Assembly: GCA_977006965.1 (NCBI GenBank)
Contig: OZ345352.1
Location: forward strand, 2,666,001 to 2,730,000
Length of the DNA: 64,000 nt
Direction of reading: 5' to 3'
DNA from: Phymatolithon calcareum
Lineage: Eukaryota > Rhodophyta > Florideophyceae > Hapalidiales
Shown: one piece after another, positions 11,040 through 22,509 of the stretch
Layout of the letters: each line of letters begins with the position of its first letter
Numbering within the stretch: the stretch's first letter is position 1
Position numbers and translations under genes: made by a program
The notes under the pieces: generated by a model
What the model was told of the DNA's origin: nothing
The model's database searches: none
What the model saw: the letters and a program-made list of their open reading frames with translations, nothing else

Positions 11040-11290
11040 ACCTCCAGTTTGGTAGCTAGCCATCTGAACTGGCTTGAAATTTTCTTAGAATGGACAAGCG
11101 CCGCCTGTTCCGCCACGCGCAGGTATAAAGCGTAAGACCAGAGACAGAATCATTCGCTGGTGACGTATCTGGACGAAACGCTAAAGCCAAAGTCAAACTC
11201 GTTAGCAAATAGGATAGAATGGAAGAAACTTAGACCGTCGAATCGCTGCTAGCCCCATTGAGGAAAAAGGCAAAATGAATCTAGCCAGCA
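11040..11290 (+). pseudogene. decayed LINE 3' end
   Basis: Nucleotide-level relative of 4490-4715: a TTCTTAGAATGGACAAGCGCC block, then GGTGACGTATCTGGACGA, then AATCGCTGCTAGCCCCATT. The reading frame is lost through stops and indels. Confidence 0.6.
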
Positions 11291-13363
11291 GTACAATAAA
11301 CTAAAATAATTCGAGTTCATCTTCCTTGCTACTGGGTGCAATCTTTCCATCATCTCTGAGGCCCATGAAGATTTATCTGTGCTAGTCGCGCGTTCTGAAC
11401 ATTTTTGTGCTGATCTGGATATGAACTGTTCTCTCTGTTCTGCGACAAATTTTTTTCTTCAGAAATCGCACACGGACGGGTATAACCTCCTTGTTTCCAT
11501 CCCAAAGTCCATTTCGAGTATATGGAGGTTCAATGTTCTCCGCCTTTCTAAGACATTGTCGATATTACTCCTCCTTGGACTTACTACGAATATTGGGCTC
11601 CTTTCTCTGCGGCGAGCTTTATGTATTCATGCATTTCCTGCATGGATACGATTTTGGTCCCCCTCCAGTTGCCTTTGTGGTCCGAGAGTCTAATTCTCCT
11701 GTTGAGATTTCCGATAATGACTGTGTTTCTTTCTTTATTGCAGAAGACGTTAACTAAAGTTAACATCTGGGCTCGTCAAACAACCCCTCACTGTTCACGA
11801 ATTTGAGTACTTCAAGTGGTTTCTCCCTACATAAGTCCTCTGCCGTTTTAGGGCTTACACTACCAATAGTCTGCCGTCTTGATGAAAACATATTTTCTTT
11901 CTAGGCGTCTAAGTCTTCGAGCAGAGGGAAATCTCCCATTCTATTCTTCCGACAAAGTGCGTGTCAAAACGAAACAACGGCAAACACGCCACCTGTTAGA
12001 AATTCTATATCTATCGTATTTTTGGCGTGGTTCCTAAGAAGCAGGAGAAAGAGAGATAGCCGTCTCGGAATCGGACAGATGAGGCGTCATCATTAGAAAG
12101 AAAATCAATTGCAGTCGAATAACACAGATGGAAGCCGTCCCAAGAATAACCCGCCCAATCTCCATTCGTCGATATGTCTCAAAGCCCTGTGCAAAACAAA
12201 TATGCAATCCGTGCGATCGCAGATGGGAAGGCAGGTGGGAAGAAAGGAAAGCCCTGCGGAACAAAAAGTTGGCGGCGGCGACGCGTATGCGCTTTAAGCG
12301 CTTATGGGAAACATCCATCAAGTCGTTACATCGCTGCGAAGAGACTGACACTGTCGCCGGCGCGGTGACGGGTATTGCGCCGGAAGAAACGGACGCTGTC
12401 GGTAGCTCGATGGTGCTAACCGTCGCTTCTTGCGCTCGAAGATTGTCGCCGTTGTCGAATCACGAGGCACATGTGGGCGTAGCGTTTGATTCGTCCTTCG
12501 GGTCCGTTCGGTGCATGCAGGCACCGGTGCGTCCGACCTCGCGTGCGTAGCAACCGCAATAATGCCTCCTGATATTATGTCACCTTGTCGCCGTCTCGCA
12601 ACTCTAGCTCCTAGAGCCTCGCCGACTGAATCGCGGCATCGCACGGCATTGAAAATATTGTCTTCACTCTTAATACTTGAATCAAGTAAATAAAGCACGC
12701 TCACTGCAGCAAAGAATTAAGTGATCAACAGTCTCTCTAGTTCCACCTGGACAGGCCTTGCACATTGTAAACATTTCATGGCATAGCTTGCCAGAGTTGA
12801 TCTCATGGGAAGCCACGCAACCCAAGGAGATAACTCGAGGGATGCGAGAACATCCCGAGAGCTGGTTGTTAGATTTTTAACGATTGCGAGTTTAGCCTAT
12901 AGCTGGAGGCTTGAAAGCTGGAGGGGGAAATTTGCCTATATAACCGGTTCTCTTCTCCCCTCACCGGAGAAGAGGGCATCGATCATGAAGTAAAACAACC
13001 TTTTCTTTACAACCAATCTGGAGGCGTTACAACATGGGGTCGTGGTCCACGGACCAATCGTCCTTCCGGTGAAAAGCTGCTACCAGCGAGACTGTCTTTA
13101 CAGTCTCGTCTTTAATCGGCAGTATTAGCGTGGGCAGTTTAAACGCTTTTTGTACTTCTCTAGATTGACTAGTGGTAAAGATGAACACGACCGCGTGGTA
13201 GCAATTATTGAATATCATTAATGTAGTGCAATGCAGATGGCAAAAACACCACACAAACAAGAAGGATGAGGACGAACAGAATGAAAGGGAGTATTGGTAG
13301 TTGTGGCAGAGCTCGTACGTGCGTCACGATCGTAGGACGGGAACGTCCTGGTGTCCGTGAGGC
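11291..13363. other. no firmly supported gene; possible LINE endonuclease scrap
   Basis: On the minus strand at 11584-11766 one ORF contains NTVIIGNLNRRIR, which weakly resembles the GDFN-type motif of LINE AP endonucleases. At 12100-12700 GC content rises and an ORF (12128-12550, plus) encodes an Arg-rich protein I do not recognise. A TATA-like CCTATATAACC lies near 12933. None of these is strong enough to call. Confidence 0.3.
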
Positions 13364-13615
13364 CGTTGCCTCGAAGGCGGAATGGATGATCACGTCGCCT
13401 CGAAGGCGGAATGGATGGTCACGTCGCCTCGGAGGCGGAATGGATGGTCACGTCGCCTCGAAGGCGGAATGGATAGTCACGTCGCCTCGACGGCGGAATG
13501 GATAGTAACGTCGCCTCGACGGCGGAATGGATGATCGCGTCGCCTCGAAGGCGGAATGGATGATAACTTCGCCTCGGAGGCGGAATGGATAGGGTCGTCG
13601 CTGCGAAAGCGGAAA
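13364..13615. repeat. 29-base minisatellite, 9 units
   Basis: Units start at 13364, 13393, 13422, 13451, 13480, 13509, 13538, 13567 and 13596, each beginning CGTCGCCTCGAAGGCGG or a one- or two-base variant. The last unit is degenerate. Each unit contains the small palindrome GCCTCGAAGGC, with AAG varying to GAG and ACG. Because 29 is not a multiple of 3, the long ORFs across it on the minus strand cycle through frames and are not taken as genes. Confidence 0.92.
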
Positions 13616-14396
13616 GAAACGAAGCGGGAAAAACGTCGCTTGGATGGCGGGATGGAAGAACTGTCGGGATCCTTGAACGTTCTGTGTCGGGATCGTGCGG
13701 CGAATGACTCAACGCCCCTGGCTTGGTGTACGAAGAGAGACGCACACACAAAGGTCAGATAGATGAGGTTTTTCCCCGTGCGCGAACGCGGATGCAACGT
13801 TGTGAGTTGCACGATACGGCGGCACGAAGATGCCGTGATGGATGTGGATGGGGAACATCCACCCGAAGTGTCAACGGGTCGAGCTAGCGATGGATGCGAG
13901 CGCAAAACCAAACAGTTGAGTCTACGAGCGGGGTTCACCGCCCTCTTTACTTTCGGTCGGCGTCGTCGTGGTTTATAACCACTCGAGGTGATCTCTAAGC
14001 TATCTTACAGTGCATGCGAGACAACGTGTACTACTGGTCCATAAGGGATCACGATACTAATTCGCGAGTCATTTCCAGACCAATGGGATGGAAGAAATGC
14101 ACAGGCGTCGGTCGCGAGAAAAGGAAGGCGTCCCCACCATCTGGCGGTAGCACTGCAATACCGGTGGGCGCGACAATTAAACAATACCAAGAAGGGCGGA
14201 GAAGCAGTTGTAGAGTTTATTCTGGATGTTCATTTTGAAAAGCCCCACAGTCTTACGTTCCACCTGTGCAATCGCGGTAAAACTTTCTCCACGCATCAGT
14301 GCCCACATTTCGGGGAGGTGCGGGAATTATCGAAAGAAGAATATAACATGAATTCTACTTTATTGTTTCAGATTCGATTTTGATTTCAATGAGATC
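13616..14396. other. no supported gene
   Basis: GC-richer sequence downstream of the minisatellite, with overlapping ORFs on both strands. A minus-strand family-T-like trace (AAAGCCCCACAGTCTTACG) lies at about 14238. Nothing else is recognised. Confidence 0.45.
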
Positions 14397-15003
14397 TTAA
14401 AGCACCTCATATTCTTCTTGATCGTTAACTATAGCATACTGCTCAACGAATGCCTTAATCTCTACATACACCATTTTAGCAGAGGATTCGCGCCAGGCCA
14501 GGTTGTGCTTCTTGTCGATGTGAGTCTGGACTGCGAAAGGTAAAGGAATACGAGCAACTGACACTAACTGATCGGAGATGCGGTCTCGAACTCTCTTAAG
14601 TGCATCTTCAAAGCCCCTGTACTTTGGATGGAAATCTTAAAAATCACCCGGTTTATCACCTCAAGATCCACCATTGGAGCCGGCCACTCCACAGTAAACT
14701 CCAATCACATACCATCAGGGGAGATGGATATCGAAAAGTCCCCAGAGTCCACGCCAGAAGGCAGCAGTACAGCAGATGTAAAACGTTTGGTCATTGTTCC
14801 GGGCTCCTTCCAGCAAGTATAGGGGTTTGAAAAACTTGTCACCGATAGTCAGCTCAGAGCCAGAACGGGAGGATCAAAGTCATCATCATCGGTATCGTCG
14901 ATATCGTCATCCACTGCAACACTAGAGGCGCGACGCCTTTTTGTAAGGGATCCTCCTGCAATTCGACGATTTAAACGCTCATCCTCGCTCTCAGCTGCTG
15001 CAG
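14397..15003 (-). pseudogene. broken gene with a conserved-looking domain of unknown function
   Basis: An intron acceptor (TTTTTTGCATACAG) ends at 15004. The exon then reads a charged linker (ESEDERLNRRIAGGS, DDDIDDTDDDDFDPP), a stop (TGA), SFSNPYTCWKEPGTMTKRF, LLPSGVDSGDFSISISPDG, a second TGA, and EFTVEWPAPMVDLEVINRV. A one-base frame change follows, then GFEDALKRVRDRI, LPFAVQTHIDKKHNLAW, MVYVEIKAFVEQY and QEEYEVL with a TAA at 14397. CAATAAA lies about 35 bases beyond the stop. Two nonsense codons and a frameshift mark it as inactive. The order 'LPSG ... WP ... LPF-VQ-HID--HNLAW ... V-IKA--E-Y' looks like a real conserved domain, resembling unnamed ORFs I associate with algal and oomycete mobile elements. 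That link is recalled, not verified. Confidence 0.55.
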
Positions 15004-17529
15004 CTGTATGCAAAAAATAAATGTTAGAAAACTGAAAAGGCAATTAGAAAATACAAATATGACAAAATCGCATAAACATACATTCGGCATACTCTTTTTT
15101 GATTTTGTTGTAACAAGTTCGAAAATTCGAAAGTGGTGTTCCTTAAAAATTTCTTCAGATTCTCAAACGGGTTTTTAGTCCATGTCTGGGGAAATATCTC
15201 CAACTTTGAACTTCATTCGAAGAAGGTGAAGAGCTTCCGACTTTTAAGTTAGTTTTTCAGATGTTTTTCTCGCCATTTTTGTGTTTGGCGAGTAATACAG
15301 AGTTATCCGCTGTCTGTTTGTAGGCGCAAGGTATGGCTCCGGGCGAACACTCGGCTCATCGTTCACAGGGTTTTATACTACCTTGAGGGAAACATTAATC
15401 GAGATGTTGGGCATTACATTTAGAAAAGTGATAAAATGTGTCACGTAATAACATACTCCCTGATACTGGCATACTCATATGCAAGCTCCTAGCATGTCCT
15501 TTATTTATCATTTAGCATGCGAAGAAATCATGTGCTATACTTTTCGGTTTCTGGAGCTCTAAAAGTAATTAAAAGTAACCCTTCCGAACTTTAAGGAATA
15601 TCGAATGCAGACATAGAAAACGAGACCGATTAATTAGGGCTAGCTAATGTGAAGAAAATTAAACATTCACTATCCTCGGCTAGGGCACACGCACAAACTA
15701 GTACAGTACGACAGACATGAAGAGCTGTGAAGGGTAGTTTGTCTAGTATGATAGAGTTGGTCCTCTTTCGTGACAACTCATTTCTCAATCAGACCTTCAT
15801 AGTGGAATTTACTTACGCAGTTCATTTGAGGGCGCTATGAAAACAAAGGAGAGTAACATGATATTGAAACAGATTTATTCTTATTCTAATAATTACGCTC
15901 CATATTCTCCGTGACGCTCAGGTAGCATGCGAAAGTTTCGCATACGAAGAAGCTGGCTAAAAGCTCTAAACGAATTCTTGTATGCCTTTAGAAGGCAATA
16001 GAAAGATATGTAAAAGGTTTAAGGGGAATCCTGTAGCAAAAGTCAAATCTTGAAGTCCTTCGCATTACTCTACTCAAAATAAATTGAAAAAACCATTATC
16101 AAACTATTCGAAACTTGTCCGTAAAAATGCGAAATTTCGTACTTCCGCGAAAAGTTTTGTTCTTTCGGAGCCATTTTTCGCTTATTTTTCGCTGATTTCT
16201 GGTTTTGCTTTTGGGGCATATGTGGAACGTAACAAGAACTTCGCACTTTGCCGGTCCACGAAGCTTCCTCCCTCGTCTGTCTCAAACTTTCGCCATTCAA
16301 AGTATATCTAAAAATTTACGACCCAAAACGTTTTCTTGTTGAGATCCATTTAATGGAGCTGTTGAACAGCTTGCCGGATTTTAGGCCAGTACGACTTTTA
16401 AGGAGCGATATTTCCACGTGCCTTCGTAAAGGGGACAGATACTGTTCGTGGGGCAGTACAGCATTGAGTTAGAATTTCGTCATATTAAGTAGGGTATAGG
16501 TTCAAGAAATGTAAGGTACCCTCAGTATAATTGTAACGGATTGCACGCAGTTCGTTGTTGTCCGCCAGTGCTGTTGATACTGTAAGATATTGGACACATG
16601 TACCCTATGATACATTACCTCGATTTTGTTAAAAATAGATACCTGATATTTCGTGCAAGTTCCGAATTTCAAGCAAAAATGCTACTTCTTTTGTGCAGCT
16701 CTATTAATAAACTGCTGCAATATTATAATTACTCTCTATCAATGCTCACAGATCGATATTTTCATGTACTGTTCCTCGCAAAAAGAGGAGAAGAAAACGA
16801 AACCCAGTGCTAATTAGAACACTCATAGCTTTATATGTATCTATATAGATCGTCAGAGATCACCTATTGCCTATGCTCTGGTTTCTGACGTGCCCCGTAA
16901 TCAGCATGGAATTTGCGAACACTGAGATTATTATCTCACTGTACGCACATGCATTGCAGTTGTGATAAGACAGGGTTTTTTGTCTGAGGGAGAATGTGTA
17001 GTAACACAAAAGATAGAATGCTAATTCCCGGCCTTCTAACCGACCGCGGAACCGCACAAGTGCTCACTTTCGACCGGTGACGCAGATTTGCGTACCTTGA
17101 ACTTGTGTATGGCAACGTCTTTTACTCCTTGCTTCAGTTGCTTCCACTGCTTGCTACTCAATGCCAGTTTATATAGTAATCTACTTGACCAAATATAGGA
17201 CCACTGCCCATGTGGTCCAGATACACATTTAATCGCCTTTTGGTTCAATTAATGAGAAATCTCCTTTGTTGTGGTCCAGACTCATCATGAGCCTCGACCG
17301 AGGACCGCCGTGCACGTCAGCTGCACAGAGCGGACATACCCCAAATATTTCACAGCAGTAGAGATTCACAGCACGAGCGAATACGTAGACTGGAAAGGTG
17401 CCGCCCTCCGGCGGAGGGCAATATAAGATCGGCATTCTTCTTTCGTGCTGCAAAACAGATGAGACAAGGAAGAACACATCATAGCTTCCAATCGGACTTT
17501 CCCGTTCTTAAGTGCATCTTAATTCCAGC
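15004..17529. other. AT-rich stretch without supported gene
   Basis: Upstream exon(s) of the broken gene at 14397 should lie just above 15010 on the minus strand but could not be identified. ORFs around 16070-16500 and 17036-17477 show no domain. No element borders were found. Confidence 0.4.
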
Positions 17530-18200
17530 ATGAGAGTCTACGTAAACTACCGCCATTTCCGATCACTCTTTGGGGTTTCGCTTCTTGTATGGACTAATGT
17601 CTGGAATATGCTTCTTCCCGCAATGCCGCCCAAGTCCAGTCCTAAGTACCTTCTCTGGGCACTTCTTCTTTTTAAAGTGTACGGCAGTGGGCATAGTAAG
17701 AGAAATATTTCTGGTGCGGACGAAAAAACATTTCGAAATGGGCTTGGACATTTTGTGTCCTTAATTTCTCGCATTTCTGTTGTAAGTTTTCTATTTTTGT
17801 TAATATTTATTATTTATTCTAATTATTTTCTTATGCAGATAAAATGGGAAAATAGGTTTAATGGCAAGAATGACTACCATGGCCCAGGTCTGCGATATGA
17901 AATAAGAGTCTGCATCTCAACAGGGCATATTGTCTGGGTACATGGTCCTTTTCCCTGTGGAGCCTACAGTGATGTCAAATTTTTTAGGTTGGCCATGTAG
18001 AGTGCTTTGGCGGACGGTGAGAAGGTTATTGCCGATGGAGGATATGGTGATAGCAGCTGTGAGAAAGTGCCTTTCGCAGGAAGAATGTCAGACAAGTTTA
18101 ATGAAATTGCGCAAGCTATGCATGAAACTATGAACCGCAGGATCAAGCAATTTGGCGCCGTAGGACTCCGATTTAGGCATGATATTTCCCTGCACTCACT
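17530..18200 (+). pseudogene. DDE transposase (PIF/Harbinger or IS5-like), broken by one TAG
   Basis: The start is ATG at 17530 (MRVYVNYRHFRSLFGVS). Residues 20-60 show the helical SSPKYLLWALLLFKVYGSG region. A 57-base GT-AG intron (17782-17838, GTAAGTTTTC to TTATGCAG) is itself open in frame. After it come IKWENRFNGKNDYHGPGLRYE, IVWVHGPFPCGAYSDVKFF, an in-frame TAG (17998-18000), then ADGEKVIADGGYG and HETMNRRIKQFG with RFRHDI. The GPG-RYE, GPFPCG-SD and ADGGY blocks are typical of DDE_4/Harbinger transposases, where the middle and last acidic residues lie near these motifs. The N-terminal first acidic residue is not clear. It runs directly into repeat R copy A. Confidence 0.72.
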
Positions 18201-18549
18201 GTGGCGTCCAACGCCACTATCATACTCCCATACAAATAGCTCCCTTCAAATTGTCATTACAGCAAGCCATTACAGATAGCATTACAGTCATTACAGTACT
18301 ATAGGTTTCGATGCGTACGTACACCATGAGGGATCATCAAGGGCAAACCCTAGAACCCCTGCTTACAGCTTACAAGTGCTTACACAGCTTACAAATGCTT
18401 ACACTGTAAGTTGATCCAATTCTCATCCTGCCAAGTCATCTTTTGATCCATTGTTTTTTCTATAAAGGTCGGCGCTTAGGGCCGCCCTTAGCTTTCCGCC
18501 AGGGAACAACCCGACAAAACCCAGTGTGCCTTCCTGTGCGATTCACAAC
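18200..18549 (-). repeat. dispersed repeat R, copy A
   Basis: Reverse-oriented copy. It begins GTGGCGTCCAACGCCAC and runs to GTGTGCCTTCCTGTGCGATT. It shares with copy B the extra start GTTGTGAATCGCACAGG. One end is always a 7-base-stem hairpin (GTGGCGT TGG ACGCCAC in the other orientation). The internal part is rich in GCTTACA and CATTACAG short direct repeats. It abuts the transposase fragment at 17530-18200, which may be its source. Confidence 0.75.
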
Positions 18550-20390
18550 ACCACACTCACGCTGATTCCATGCAGCAGCTGTTCTTACGCAGATTTCTAT
18601 TGAAATGGGGGAGCTAACTTTCGGTGTGACCTGCGAGTGATGCTAGTTATGATTGGTCTGACGTCGAGGGGCCCTAAGATTCACACGCTTTTCTTGAACT
18701 ACTACTAATGTTTCCGTAACTTGGCATCTTGTTTTCAGTACAGACCTTCGGAGGTTTTCTAAGTAACTGGTTTTTCTTCTTGTTATTGGAGTTCATAGAG
18801 GGACAAGTTACGCTCCATAGTCTTCATATGAGTGTCCGTCCCCTACTTTGTCGACAACCAGTCAAGAAGACACTTGCGCAAATCGTCCAAAGGCGTACTA
18901 ACCTCGAGTTGCCTATGGTTCAGTTTGAAGCTCTTAAGGATAAATATCTTCTCTTGGCTCATGGGATTTTAGGGTTCCTCTTCGATTCAGGGCTCTCTTC
19001 AGTCTTTGTCTGAAATGCTGATCGAAGTGCCTCAGCAGACTTGTTCGTTCTTGTGTGCTTCATCAAACGGTTCTCTGTTTACCAATGCTGCGATGTCAGT
19101 ATTAGTATTATGAAGCGCTTCGGCGTTACTTCTGCGGAGTTACTTCTCTAAGTACTAATCTTGGTCCTTCTCAGTGTCTCGTAAGCCAATATTTCCAGTT
19201 CATGATTGGCAACATGAATTCGATATACGGGGCGGAGTCTATTTTCCTTCGCCATATCAATGGCCAGAATACTCGTCTGAAAAACAATTGTTTCAACTTC
19301 CTTGATGGCGTTCTGCATAGTTCGTGACTATAGTTCGCGGAACTCTATCATTTGCCAAATTGCCGTTAGCGTTGGTCCGCAAACGTCTCGAGCTCATCCA
19401 TGATGTTTGTTATGCAACCTGTACTAGGAGACGCTTCCTGTTCCCCCCTTTGTCGCTACCACGAATCCGTACTTGCAACTCAGCCTAATCTTTAGTGCAT
19501 TTCATGTGCCGACAGTGTGTCCACAAACAAGAACGCTCCCGCCTCATCACTGTTCTCCTTATTTTACCTACCATAAGCTTCTCATACAAGGGCTGAGTTT
19601 GAGAGAGCTACGAGATACCATCGTAAGTGTTGATTTCTTTTCTATTTCCTAGACACCGCAAAATTTGTCGGCTAGTAATGTATGCCTTCTCCCTGCCTTA
19701 CTATCGGTCTTCCTGTTTCGGTAAGCTGTCTGGTCTCGCCATGTGAGTTTTCGCTTACTCACCCACGGTACGTCCCTGTATTGTAAGAGTGAAGTCTGTA
19801 CTTAGTACTAAGGCCACTCCCGCTGACCTCCAAGCGAAGAAGCCACCGATTGACGACCAAGAAAATCAAGCAATGCGTTCCAAACATCTCACCAATTCTG
19901 AACCTGGAGAAAATCAGTATTCGGTGCCTCTGTGGGATTACCGCAGTGATGGAACTAGTCGCCTTAAAACGTACTCTAGCGTCGTCGAAGATGAGTACAG
20001 AAATTGAGTTTGAGTGCAAGAGATTCACAGGAGCCCTTGTTGGGATAGAATTAAGAATCAAGTACGTTTTCAGTAGCCAGAGGACTTTAGCTTAGAGAAT
20101 ATCGCAAGAGCTGCCCTGTTACTCCCAAGGGGAGGCATTGGGAGCTCTCAAAATAAAATCATGAAATACCCCCCAAATTGTGAACCACGCTTAGCAGCCA
20201 GCACTATTCTTCCCCCCCCCCAGATTCATGGGTTCTTCAGTGTCGCGCCGAGCACGAACGGATTAGGGATGCATGTCAAGGGAAAGGCACGTACTCCGAA
20301 GCAATACGAAAAATAGAATCTCCACCATGTGTACCCCACTCACCGGAAGACTGGGGTCGATATCACGAGTGTAAGTAAAAAGTCAGAACC
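18550..20390. other. no supported gene
   Basis: Short ORFs only. The runs near 20195-20225 include a C-rich homopolymer (CCCCCCCCC). Decayed LINE sequence may extend left from 20391, but I see no motif. Confidence 0.4.
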
Positions 20391-20748
20391 TTGGTGAACA
20401 AGCGTAAGAAAAAGCAGTATCAAGAATACATTGCCGAACTCAAGGAAAACGACGGACCAGCGGCTTTGAAGCAACTTGTCAAGAAGAAAAAGAAAATGCG
20501 AAGAAGAACGCTAAGAAACAAAATGACAGAAAGCCCTATGAATGGCGTTAAATTCTCATCACACATCTCGGTGGCACGCCAGAGCGCAGAAAGGTGACAG
20601 CCAGGACTAAGAAAATTCTCTTGTCCCGAGAACGTGCGGACAAATATTGAAGCGGCGATCAGTAAAGTACCACACGGGAAAGGCACCAGGCGTGGACGAG
20701 GTGAAGGCTGAAATGCTGAAAGTCGATATGCCGCTCGCCGCTGAAGGT
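20391..20748 (+). pseudogene. LINE: linker and start of reverse transcriptase
   Basis: A lysine-rich segment (KKKKKMRRRTLRNKM) is followed after a stop and frame change by GKAPGVDEVKAEMLK. That last block is the conserved 'K-PG-D-I-AEMLK' motif at the N-terminal side of LINE reverse transcriptases. The coding sequence ends abruptly at about 20750, where a reverse-oriented family T repeat begins. The fragment is frameshifted and interrupted. Confidence 0.65.
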
Positions 20749-20756
20749 TTTTTTGA

Positions 20757-20830
20757 GCAAAGTTTATTTAAAAGCCCCACAGACTTCCGAAGATATAGGC
20801 AAGGCTTCCTCAGTTGCTACCTACCTTTGT
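20757..20830 (-). repeat. family T tail repeat, minus-strand copy
   Basis: AAGTTTATTTAAAAGCCCCACAG, then CGAAGATATAGGCAAGGCTTCCTC: the reverse complement of the repeat at 7248. It truncates the LINE RT fragment to its left. Confidence 0.65.
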
Positions 20831-21034
20831 GTAGCTTACGAAAACGCACCGCCAGAGAGGCGGGAGGAAAAACTTAGGATCTCAGACATCCCATCTAAAT
20901 TGCAGAACTCCTGTATTGTTCGCCGTAGACGACCCCGGGTAGCGAGGCGTCATTGTGTGTTCATTGCACCACATTTTGCAGCTCGGTGATCAGTGCACCG
21001 AGCTCGTTTGCCAGCTGATCCGATAGCATGTCGT

Positions 21035-21840
21035 AACCGCGCATGGCACGTGGCGCGGTACTCACGTAAGTCCCTATTGATTAAGGGCGTTGACATCGTT
21101 TCTATAAACGCTCTGCCGGCAGCGGCATACCGTTGGTATTCTCTGGATACCGCCTTCTTGCTCGGCATTGCACGTCTTCTCTACTTCGGCCGGCGTGCTC
21201 GCTCCTCGGCTGTTTGCTCCGCGCAACATATCCGCTCATGTGTGTCACGAAGGCTTCTGCGTTGCTCCTAGCAGTGCGCTGCTTCCTGTTAAAGCAGTCT
21301 TTTTTTCATACATTGGTTGTTTAACGCCTAGCTGCCTCCGATTAGAGCAGCCCCTCGCGGGGATCGGCTATACGCGGCACTTGAATTGGCTCGCGCTCGG
21401 AGAAATTGCACAAAGGAAATAACTGAGCATGGCACGCGGCGTGGTACTTACGTAAGTCCCTATCGAGTAGGGTCGTTGACATCGTCACTACAGATGATTT
21501 TGCGGTAGCGGCATACCGCCTATCTTGAAACCGAGTTCTATCTCGGTGTTTCAGGTCTTCCTTGAGACCGACTTCTTCCTCGATGTTGCAATTCTTCTCC
21601 ATTCCCGGTGCCGCGCTCGTTTTTTGGTTGTTTGATTTGCGTTGCGTGGCCTCGCATGGATGTCACGAAAGCTTCTGCGTTGCTCCTGCCAGTGCGCCTG
21701 CTTCCTGTTGAAGCAGTTTTTTCTTACACATTAATTGGTTGACGTCTAGATGTCTCCGGTTACAGCAGCCGCTCGCGGGGATCGGCCTTGCGCGGCACTT
21801 GGCTTGGTTCGCGCGCGGAGCAATTGCCCGAAGAAAACGA
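21035..21840. repeat. tandem pair of roughly 390-400-base units
   Basis: Unit 1 (about 21035-21420) and unit 2 (about 21424-21840) align end to end. They share GCATGGCACG, ACGTAAGTCCCTAT, GTTGACATCGT, GCTTCTGCGTTGCTCCT, GCTTCCTGTT and CTCGCGGGGATCGGC in the same order. Divergence is substantial, so the duplication is old. It is not related to the adjacent LTRs. It may be part of another element's terminal region. Confidence 0.75.
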
Positions 21841-21868
21841 ACTTGGACCGGTTATGATAGCTTGCTTG

Positions 21869-22162
21869 TGTTGTATGCTACAGCGTATGACACGTAGCGC
21901 AGTGTAGGGTAGAAGGCGTACTCGCGCACGCGGCAATAATAGCGGGCAAGAACCCACGGCGGAAAGAAGAACTCCTCCAGTATTTATTCGGATCAGGGGT
22001 TAACTCAGACCGGTCAGCGAGAAAGAGAACAAAAGAGCAACAAGGTAAGTGTGCGCGTCTCCTTCCGCCCTCTTTTTCTGAATAAGAAGCTCGGCGCGTG
22101 TATATATGTCGGCGCGAGATTGATGTATGATCACTAATACAAAAATATCCATATGATCAACA
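21869..22162 (-). repeat. 3' LTR (294 bases)
   Basis: About 90% identical by eye to 27399-27718. It lacks about 25 bases near its inner end (between AAAAATATC and ATATGATCAACA). The TGT...ACA ends are intact. The shared block GCGCGTGTATATATGTCGG could supply a TATA-like core. Confidence 0.92.
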
Positions 22163-22172
22163 TCCCCCAGGT
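22163..22172 (-). other. polypurine tract
   Basis: CTGGGGGA on the minus strand immediately precedes the 3' LTR, the expected place for plus-strand priming. Confidence 0.55.
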
Positions 22173-22509
22173 TGACAACAGTGTGTCATCATACCATGTT
22201 CTCAAAAATATGATAGCAGATACCCGAATTAACGAGGATATTCACTTGGCACGAAGACCTGTATATCGAAAATATTCTTGGAACGAGAAAAATCGGAAGA
22301 CTGGGAAAAGCATATTGGAGGATCTGTAAGCAGCATACACGGGCGTGAGCGATAAATTGCGAAGTGTGGCTGGAAAATTGGTCCGACGCAGGTGGTTAAA
22401 ACAAAAGTAAGCAGGTGTGCTGGCCGGCTACTCGTGCAACATCTAGAGTGCACCTAGCTAGAACCTTGCTCGTTTTGTGATACCGTCAGCCTCACATTTG
22501 TCCACTCTG

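Noticed and set aside
12128-12550. Arg-rich 140-aa protein as a host gene
   Set aside because: No domain, no conserved copy, no clear promoter or splice signals, and equally long ORFs lie on the opposite strand.
13364-13615. CRISPR array
   Set aside because: The 29-base units are directly adjacent without spacers, and the genome is eukaryotic; it is a minisatellite.
13419-13938. Arg/Ser-rich minus-strand proteins over the minisatellite
   Set aside because: The repeat length is not a multiple of three, and the ORFs merely cycle through frames of the repeat.
18200-18549. Repeat R as a MITE with terminal inverted repeats
   Set aside because: Its two ends (GGCACACTGGG and the GTGGCGT hairpin) are not complementary to each other.
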